Source: CAZJHD01 sp964545855 (GTDB lineage: Bacteria; Planctomycetota; UBA1135; JACQFD01). Taken from it: 52,991 nt of DNA. Below the pieces are notes generated by a model, which did not search any database, was not told the DNA's origin, and was given only the letters and a program-made list of their open reading frames with translations. This document shows positions 48,219 through 52,991 of this stretch, in pieces. The stretch spans positions 1 through 52,991 of the forward strand of contig CAZJHD010000028.1 of assembly GCA_964545855.1 (NCBI GenBank). The letters are read 5' to 3'. A program made the position numbers and the translations under genes. Every line of letters starts with the position of its first letter. Position 1 is the stretch's first letter.

Positions 48219-49439
48219 TCAGAAGTTCAGCGACCAGACCATGGTCGAGACGTAGAGCGCGCCGTAGCCGATCGCGACGAAGGGCGGCGGCGGGATCAGC
48301 ATCATCGAGTTCACGAGGTCGATGAAATCGGTCGTGACGATGCCCGAGTTCGGCAGGATCGCGAGCTCCCCGCCCGACGTGGCGACTCCATAGAGGAAGT
48401 TCGCCGGGAAGTTGGCTCCGCAGGCGTCGGCCGCCGAGGCGAGTCCGAAGCCGACGGCCACGGCTTCCCCGGCCGGGTAGACGGAGGCCGGCACGGCGTA
48501 GCGTCCGAGCGGGAACCAGGAGAGCCCGGTCGGCACGACGCCGGCCCAGGGAATGAGCGTGAAGTTCGCCCCCTGCGCCGCATTGCAGCCGTAGCTGAAG
48601 GTGAGGTTCGTGTGCTGCCAGCGCAGCGGCGGATTCGCCGAGGTCGCGCAGTCGCAGGCCTGGGCCACGAGCGCGTGCTGCCCGTTGAAGACCGGCACCT
48701 CCGACAGGCAGTCCCACTGGAGGCTCGCGAGGTTCGTGCGCGCGCTGCGGAAGGCATCGGCGATGACGGGGCCCGTCGGCACCGGCACGGCGGCGGCGAA
48801 GGCGAAGGGAGTGGGAGCGGCGAAGGCGAAGAGCCGGCTCGGGTGCGACGCGGTCGTCGGACGGCCGCTCAGGTTGCCGTGGGCGAGGTCTCCGCACAGG
48901 TGTGCGAGGGTCGTCGCCGCGCTCCAGTTGCCGCCGAAGCAGTCGCGCGCGAAATCGAGGTGGCCGACGAAGTGCACCTTGAGCCCCGCGCTCGACGCGC
49001 AGACGGGCGTCGGGCAGGGCGGCGCGAAGGGCGGCGCGTAGGTCAGGTCGGCGTTCACCTGGAAGCGCCAGACCTGACGGTTGTTCACTCCCGTGGGATC
49101 GACCTCCTCCCACGTACGCAGGTACTTCGAGACGAGGATGTCGGGCACCGTCGTGACGACGCCCGAGATCGAGATCGGGATGATGTAGAGGTCGCAGAAG
49201 AGAGGCGCGGGGCCTCCCATCGCGATCGTCGCCGGGAAGACCGCCTCCACGGAGCAGTTGAGGAAGCAGGCGCCGTCGGCCGCGAGCGTCAGCGCCGGGA
49301 AGTTCGGCAGATTCGGCGTGACGGGGACGCAGCAGGCGCCGGGGACGTTGAAGCCGTCGTCTCCGAAGCACTGCGACCATGCGGGGGGCGCGGCGAGGAG
49401 CATCGAAGCCGCGAGGATCGTCGGGAGAGCGAGTCTCAT
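48219..49439 (-). CDS. Secreted protein of an unrecognised Cys-rich family, paralogue 2
   Basis: 406 residues from ATG 49439. Signal peptide LALPTILAASMLLAAPPAWSQ. It aligns with the gene at 46807 over its whole length: CFGDDGFNVPGACCVPVTP, LYIIPISISG, PFAPPCPTPVCASS, VHFVGHLDFARDC, SRLFAFAAPTPFAF, CDCATS, SWFPLGRYAVP and the near-identical end DFIDLVNSMMLIPPPPFV followed by AIGYGALYVSTMVWSLNF. About 60-65% of positions look identical by eye. The tandem arrangement, same strand and 197-bp spacer indicate a local duplication. Function unknown; probably periplasmic or extracellular. Confidence 0.85.
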   Translation of the reverse strand: MRLALPTILAASMLLAAPPAWSQCFGDDGFNVPGACCVPVTPNLPNFPALTLAADGACFLNCSVEAVFPATIAMGGPAPLFCDLYIIPISISGVVTTVPDILVSKYLRTWEEVDPTGVNNRQVWRFQVNADLTYAPPFAPPCPTPVCASSAGLKVHFVGHLDFARDCFGGNWSAATTLAHLCGDLAHGNLSGRPTTASHPSRLFAFAAPTPFAFAAAVPVPTGPVIADAFRSARTNLASLQWDCLSEVPVFNGQHALVAQACDCATSANPPLRWQHTNLTFSYGCNAAQGANFTLIPWAGVVPTGLSWFPLGRYAVPASVYPAGEAVAVGFGLASAADACGANFPANFLYGVATSGGELAILPNSGIVTTDFIDLVNSMMLIPPPPFVAIGYGALYVSTMVWSLNF

Positions 49440-49647
49440 GGGGTGACATCCCGGTTGCGGAAGCGCGAGTTGAGAGAGCTGCACCTCGACGAGTGCGAGG
49501 CGCGACTGGGTTCCATGCTCCTCCTGTAGCTGCTCGATGTCGTGCGCGAAACTGATGCTCGGCGCGCCGCTGCCCGGCAATTCACGCACCGTCGCCGGGA
49601 TTTCTCGGTCCCCCCGACGGCCCAGACTAGGCTCGTCGGCGTCCACG

Positions 49648-50919
49648 ATGACGAGCGCCTTCGACCCCGCCCGCGCCCCCGTGGCGCACACCCGGCGGGA
49701 GCGCGTGCCCGGGAAGGCGCGCGCCCTCGGTTGTCTCGCGACGGCGGAGCTCCTCGCGATGGCGCTCTGGTTCTCCGCGTCGGCCGTGCTCCCGCAGCTC
49801 TCCGAGGAGTGGGCGCTCGGAGAGTCGGCGCGCGCGTGGATGACGACCAGCGTGCAGATCGGCTTCGTCGCGGGCGCCCTCGCGAGCGCGCTCGCGAGCG
49901 TCGCCGACCTCGTGCCGAGCCACCGGCTCTTCGCCGGGAGCGCCGTCGCCGGCGCGCTCGCGACGGCGGCGATCCCGTTGCTCGACGTCGGTCCCGGCGG
50001 AGCCGTCGCGCTGCGCTTCGTCACGGGCTTCGCGCTCGCGGGCGTCTATCCCCCGGGGATGAAGCTCGCGGCCTCCTGGTCGCGGGAGGATCGCGGCCTC
50101 GCGATCGGTCTCCTCGTCGGCGCGCTCACGCTCGGATCCGCGCTCCCCCACCTCCTGAACGCCCTGCCGATCCTCGGAGAGGCGGGCCTCCCGCCCTGGC
50201 GGTCCGTGCTCCTCGCCACGTCGGCCCTCGCGATCGTCGCGGCGGCGATCGTCGCGCTCTTCGTCGCTCCGGGCCCCTTCCTCGCGCGCACCGCGCCCTT
50301 CGACTGGCGGCTCGCGACGCGCGCCTTCACGGTTCGCCCGCTCCGCCTCGCGAACCTCGGCTACCTCGGCCACATGTGGGAGGTCTACGCCATGTGGACG
50401 TGGGTGCCGATCCTCCTCATCGAGAGCTACCGCGGCGCGGGTCTCTCCCTCGCGTCGGCGCGCCTCGCCGGCTTCGCCGCGATCGGCGTCGGCGCCCTCG
50501 GCTGCGTCCTCGCCGGGCTCCTCGCCGACCGTCTCGGACGCACGACGATCACCATCGGCAGCCTCGCCGTGTCGGGCGCCTGCTGCCTCGCCGCGGGGAG
50601 CCTCATCGCGCATCCCCTCGCGCTCACGGCGCTCTGCCTCCTCTGGGGCCTCGCCGTCGTCGCCGACAGCGCGCAGTTCAGCGCCGCCGTGAGCGAGCTC
50701 GCCGACCCCTCCGCCGTCGGCACGGCGCTCACGGTCCAGACGTGCCTCGGCTTCCTCCTGACGCTCGTCTCGATCCAGCTCGTGCCTCCTCTCGTCGAGG
50801 CATGGGGATGGAACGTCGCCCTGCCGGCCCTCGCCCTCGGCCCCGCCGCGGGGATCGCCGCGATGGCGACGCTCCGCCGCGCGCCCGAGTCGACGAGGAT
50901 GGCCTCCGGCCGCCGCTGA
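49648..50919 (+). CDS. MFS transporter
   Basis: 423 residues from ATG 49648; a longer frame upstream to 49537 starts with non-membrane sequence. About 12 hydrophobic helices occur in two halves. The first has LLAMALWFSASAVLPQL, the motif-A-like loop is weak, and GFALAGVYPPGMKLAASWSREDRGLAIG is a strong MFS segment; the second half shows GYLGHMWEVYAMWTWVPILLI and GLLADRLGRTTI (motif A). Substrate unknown. TAGGCT (49628-49633) lies 14 nt ahead. It precedes a hydroxyacid dehydrogenase gene by 27 bp on the same strand, so the two may be linked. Confidence 0.88.
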   Translation: MTSAFDPARAPVAHTRRERVPGKARALGCLATAELLAMALWFSASAVLPQLSEEWALGESARAWMTTSVQIGFVAGALASALASVADLVPSHRLFAGSAVAGALATAAIPLLDVGPGGAVALRFVTGFALAGVYPPGMKLAASWSREDRGLAIGLLVGALTLGSALPHLLNALPILGEAGLPPWRSVLLATSALAIVAAAIVALFVAPGPFLARTAPFDWRLATRAFTVRPLRLANLGYLGHMWEVYAMWTWVPILLIESYRGAGLSLASARLAGFAAIGVGALGCVLAGLLADRLGRTTITIGSLAVSGACCLAAGSLIAHPLALTALCLLWGLAVVADSAQFSAAVSELADPSAVGTALTVQTCLGFLLTLVSIQLVPPLVEAWGWNVALPALALGPAAGIAAMATLRRAPESTRMASGRR

Positions 50920-50946
50920 TCGGCCGGCTCTCCGACCCACGCCGCC

Positions 50947-52062
50947 ATGAACGCACGTCTCCGGCTCGCAACCTCGTTCCTCCCGCTCGCTCTCCTCGCC
51001 GGTTGCGCCGCCACCGGTGCCCCGGCCGGCGCCGCCGCGCGCGCCGACGACGCCGCCGCGCGCAACGCCCGCATCGCGTTCCCGACGGGCGGCGCGCCCG
51101 TGGAGCTCACGTTCTTCGCCGGAGACCTCTCCGACGACGAGCGCGCGCAGATCGCCGCCGCCGCTCCGAACGTGCGGATCGTGACGGGTCTCTCGCGGGC
51201 CGACGCCCTCGCGCGGGCCGGCGAGGCCCACGGCGCCGACGCGCGCTTCGCGACGCCGGAGTTCCTCGCGCGCGCGACGAAGCTCGTCTGGGTGCAGGCC
51301 ATGAGCGCCGGCGTCGAGCGCTACCTCCGCATCGCGCCTCTCGCCGAGAACGACGCGATCGTCCTCACGAACCAGCAGGGCGCCGGCGGACCGGCCATCG
51401 CCGACCACACCTTCGCGATGCTGCTCGCGCTCACGCGCGACCTCCGCCCCTTCCTCGAGCACCAGTCCGAGGGCCGCTGGTCGCGCACGGGGTCCGACGC
51501 GGGCGCGATCGCCCTCGAGGGGCGCACGCTGCTGGTGGTGGGCCTCGGCGGCATCGGCACCGAGATCGCCCGTCGCGGAGCGGGCTTCGGCATGCGCGTG
51601 CTCGCGACGCGGCGGAGCGACGCGCCGGGTCCGGCCTACGTGGAGCGCGTCGGCCGTCCCGACGACCTGCTCTCCCTGCTCCCCGAGGCCGACGTCGTCG
51701 CCATCGCGGCGCCGCTCACTCCGGAGACGGAGGGGCTCTTCGACGCGCGCGCCTTCGCCGCCATGCGGCGCGGCGCCTTCCTCGTGAACGTCGCACGCGG
51801 ACGGATCGTCGACACCGATGCGCTCGTCGCGGCACTGCGCGAGGGCCGCCTCGGCGGCGCGTGCCTCGACGTCACGGACCCCGAGCCGCTCCCGGCGGGA
51901 CACCCGCTCTGGAGCTTCCGCAACGTCGTCGTCACGCCCCACGTCGCGGGGCGCGCGGAGCTCTCGGGAACGCGCGCCTTCGCCGTGCTGAAGGAGAACC
52001 TCCGGCGCTTCGGCGCCGGCGAGCCGCTCCTGAACGTCGTCGACAAGGTGGCCGGCTACTGA
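50947..52062 (+). CDS. D-2-hydroxyacid dehydrogenase with a lipoprotein-type signal
   Basis: 371 residues. An N-terminal hydrophobic segment ends in a lipobox, LLAGC with Cys20, so the protein may be exported and lipid-anchored; most family members are cytosolic. The dehydrogenase itself is complete: NAD-binding LLVVGLGGIGTEIARRGAGFG, catalytic Arg284 in NVARGRIVD, Glu313 in DPEPLP and His332 in TPHVAGRAE. It would interconvert a 2-keto acid and a D-2-hydroxy acid with NAD(P). The substrate is unknown, and NAD availability outside the cytoplasm is a problem for the anchored interpretation. The gene follows the MFS transporter by 27 bp, suggesting a shared transcript. Confidence 0.88.
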   Translation: MNARLRLATSFLPLALLAGCAATGAPAGAAARADDAAARNARIAFPTGGAPVELTFFAGDLSDDERAQIAAAAPNVRIVTGLSRADALARAGEAHGADARFATPEFLARATKLVWVQAMSAGVERYLRIAPLAENDAIVLTNQQGAGGPAIADHTFAMLLALTRDLRPFLEHQSEGRWSRTGSDAGAIALEGRTLLVVGLGGIGTEIARRGAGFGMRVLATRRSDAPGPAYVERVGRPDDLLSLLPEADVVAIAAPLTPETEGLFDARAFAAMRRGAFLVNVARGRIVDTDALVAALREGRLGGACLDVTDPEPLPAGHPLWSFRNVVVTPHVAGRAELSGTRAFAVLKENLRRFGAGEPLLNVVDKVAGY

Positions 52063-52169
52063 GAGCGAGGGGCCGCCCCCTGCCGGAACGCGGCGGGGGC
52101 GCGAGAATCGGCGGCCGACGCGCGGGAACTCTGGGACGCATTCCCGCGGGCGGGATCCTCTTCCCTGTC

Positions 52170-52991
52170 GTGCCTCCTCCCGACCCTCCTCCCCTCTCCG
52201 TCGAGCAGATCCTCTCCGAGCAGGACTGGCTCCGGTCCCTCGTCCGGGACGTCGCCGACGGAGAGGACGCCGTCCAGGAGGCGCTGCTCGCCGCCCTGCG
52301 CAAGCCTCCCCGGCACGCCCAGGCCCTCCGGGTCTGGCTCGCGCGCGTCGCGCGGACGCGCGTCTGGAAGGGCGCCCGTTCGAAGCGTCGCCGCGTCGCG
52401 CGGGAGCGGATCGCCGCGCGGCCCGAGGCGCTGGCGTCGCCCGAGACGCTGCTCATCTGCATGGAGGCGCAGGAGCGCGTGGCGGCCGCGGTGCGGCGGC
52501 TCGAGGAGCCCTATCGCAGCGTCGTCCTCTGGCGCTACTCCGAGGAGCGCAGCGTGGCGGAGATCGCGCAGACGCTCGGCATCCCGGAGTCGACGGTGCG
52601 CACGCGGATCTCGCGCGCGCTCTCGCAGATCCGCGAGGAGATGGCGCGCCAGTACGGAGCGGACTGGCGCACGGCCTGGCTCCCCTTCCTCGCCCTCGAC
52701 GGCATGGGACCCGGGGCTCCCCGCGGGCTCGCCGCCCGGATCGCGCGCTTCGGAACGACCGCGCGACTCGGTCTCGCCGCCGCCACGCTCGGCGTGACGG
52801 CCATGGTGCTCGTCGCCCTCGGCGTCGTGCCGACGGCGCCCCGGCCTCGGACCACGGACCCGGCGCTCCCGACGACGCCGCGCGCCGAGCCTCGTCCCGT
52901 GGCCCAGGTGGGGCTCTCGGACGCCGCCGCGCCGCGCGATCCCACGGCGCCCCCGGCGCCCGCGCCCGCACCGCTCCGGGGCCGCGCCGTC
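52170..52991 (+). CDS. ECF sigma factor with transmembrane C-terminal extension (3' truncated by window edge)
   Basis: Open from a GTG at 52170 to the window end (274 codons), so it has no stop inside the window. Translation gives a sigma-70 region 2-like start (SLVRDVADGEDAVQEALLAALRK), the helix WLARVARTRVWKGARSK, region 4 ERSVAEIAQTLGIPESTVRTRISRAL, then a linker, a hydrophobic helix (LAAATLGVTAMVLVALGVV) and a Pro/Ala-rich segment that continues past the edge. Such ECF sigma factors fused to a membrane-anchored sensory or repeat domain are known in Planctomycetes. It would be controlled by signals reaching its anchored tail. The exact start is uncertain; no ribosome binding site is seen. 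Confidence 0.82.
   Translation, partial: MPPPDPPPLSVEQILSEQDWLRSLVRDVADGEDAVQEALLAALRKPPRHAQALRVWLARVARTRVWKGARSKRRRVARERIAARPEALASPETLLICMEAQERVAAAVRRLEEPYRSVVLWRYSEERSVAEIAQTLGIPESTVRTRISRALSQIREEMARQYGADWRTAWLPFLALDGMGPGAPRGLAARIARFGTTARLGLAAATLGVTAMVLVALGVVPTAPRPRTTDPALPTTPRAEPRPVAQVGLSDAAAPRDPTAPPAPAPAPLRGRAV

Noticed and set aside
46807..49449. One continuous 880-residue minus-strand frame across both secreted paralogues
   Set aside because: Only its last 404 residues are protein-like; upstream it is out of frame with the paralogue 2 gene, and a signal peptide begins at 48021.
1..52991. CRISPR arrays, insertion sequences, prophage genes and rRNA genes
   Set aside because: No regularly spaced repeats, transposase or integrase motifs, phage structural genes, or rRNA-like sequence were seen.

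Overview
The window is 53 kb of very GC-rich, densely coded bacterial DNA (most spacers under 250 bp, many 4-bp ATGA/GTGA gene overlaps). The mix of features points to the Planctomycetota, with moderate confidence and by inference only: integrin-like FG-GAP secreted proteins that end in a common C-terminal module, an ECF sigma factor coupled to a Ser/Thr kinase with a long C-terminal extension, an ECF sigma factor with a membrane-anchored extension, a complete MoxR/DUF58/Bat operon, di-haem oxidoreductase, and many exported proteins of unknown function. A deltaproteobacterial or acidobacterial origin is not excluded.

Layout. 1-5873: a co-directional run of an edge-truncated GH63/MGH1-like glycosidase, a MIP-family channel, a GMC oxidoreductase, an exported double-VOC protein and a cytosolic subtilase, mostly overlapping. 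5858-14531: an exported TolB/PD40 propeller (minus), an AmpG-like MFS permease, an 820-aa exported multidomain protein, an FG-GAP protein (minus), and a thioredoxin-fold gene interrupted by an in-frame TGA that looks like a selenocysteine codon. 14554-18644: an exported lipocalin-like protein (minus), a radical SAM enzyme, a DUF433/DUF5615 toxin-antitoxin pair lying between two copies of the radical SAM 3' end, a 161-bp inverted-repeat element, and a Tat-exported vanadium haloperoxidase (minus). 18880-28552: a second FG-GAP protein, a tandem pair of dynamin-like GTPases, a di-haem cytochrome peroxidase-like protein, and an ECF sigma factor/Ser-Thr kinase pair. 28568-33207: three DUF1579/DUF6265-type proteins and an AraC regulator (minus), then an aminotransferase (plus).

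33221-38282: an initiator tRNA-Met with a recognisable promoter and terminator (minus), an exported protein of unknown function, a PAS/zinc-ribbon protein (minus), a ParB-like protein operonic with a gingipain-type C25 peptidase (minus), and a ferritin-like di-iron protein. 38353-46716: the MoxR-DUF58-DUF4381-BatA-BatB/C-BatD-BatE operon, with BatB and BatC in one frame. 46807-49439: two tandem paralogues of an unrecognised secreted family. 49648-52991: an MFS transporter, a D-2-hydroxyacid dehydrogenase carrying a lipoprotein signal, and an ECF sigma factor with a transmembrane C-terminal extension that runs off the end.

The strongest unusual signals are the candidate selenoprotein at 13626-14531 with a bSECIS-like hairpin, a TAnnCT -10-like hexamer placed only 6-9 nt before several start codons (possible leaderless transcripts), and the duplication flanking the toxin-antitoxin module. 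No CRISPR array, insertion sequence, phage gene or rRNA was seen, and no gene-free stretch exceeds 300 bases.
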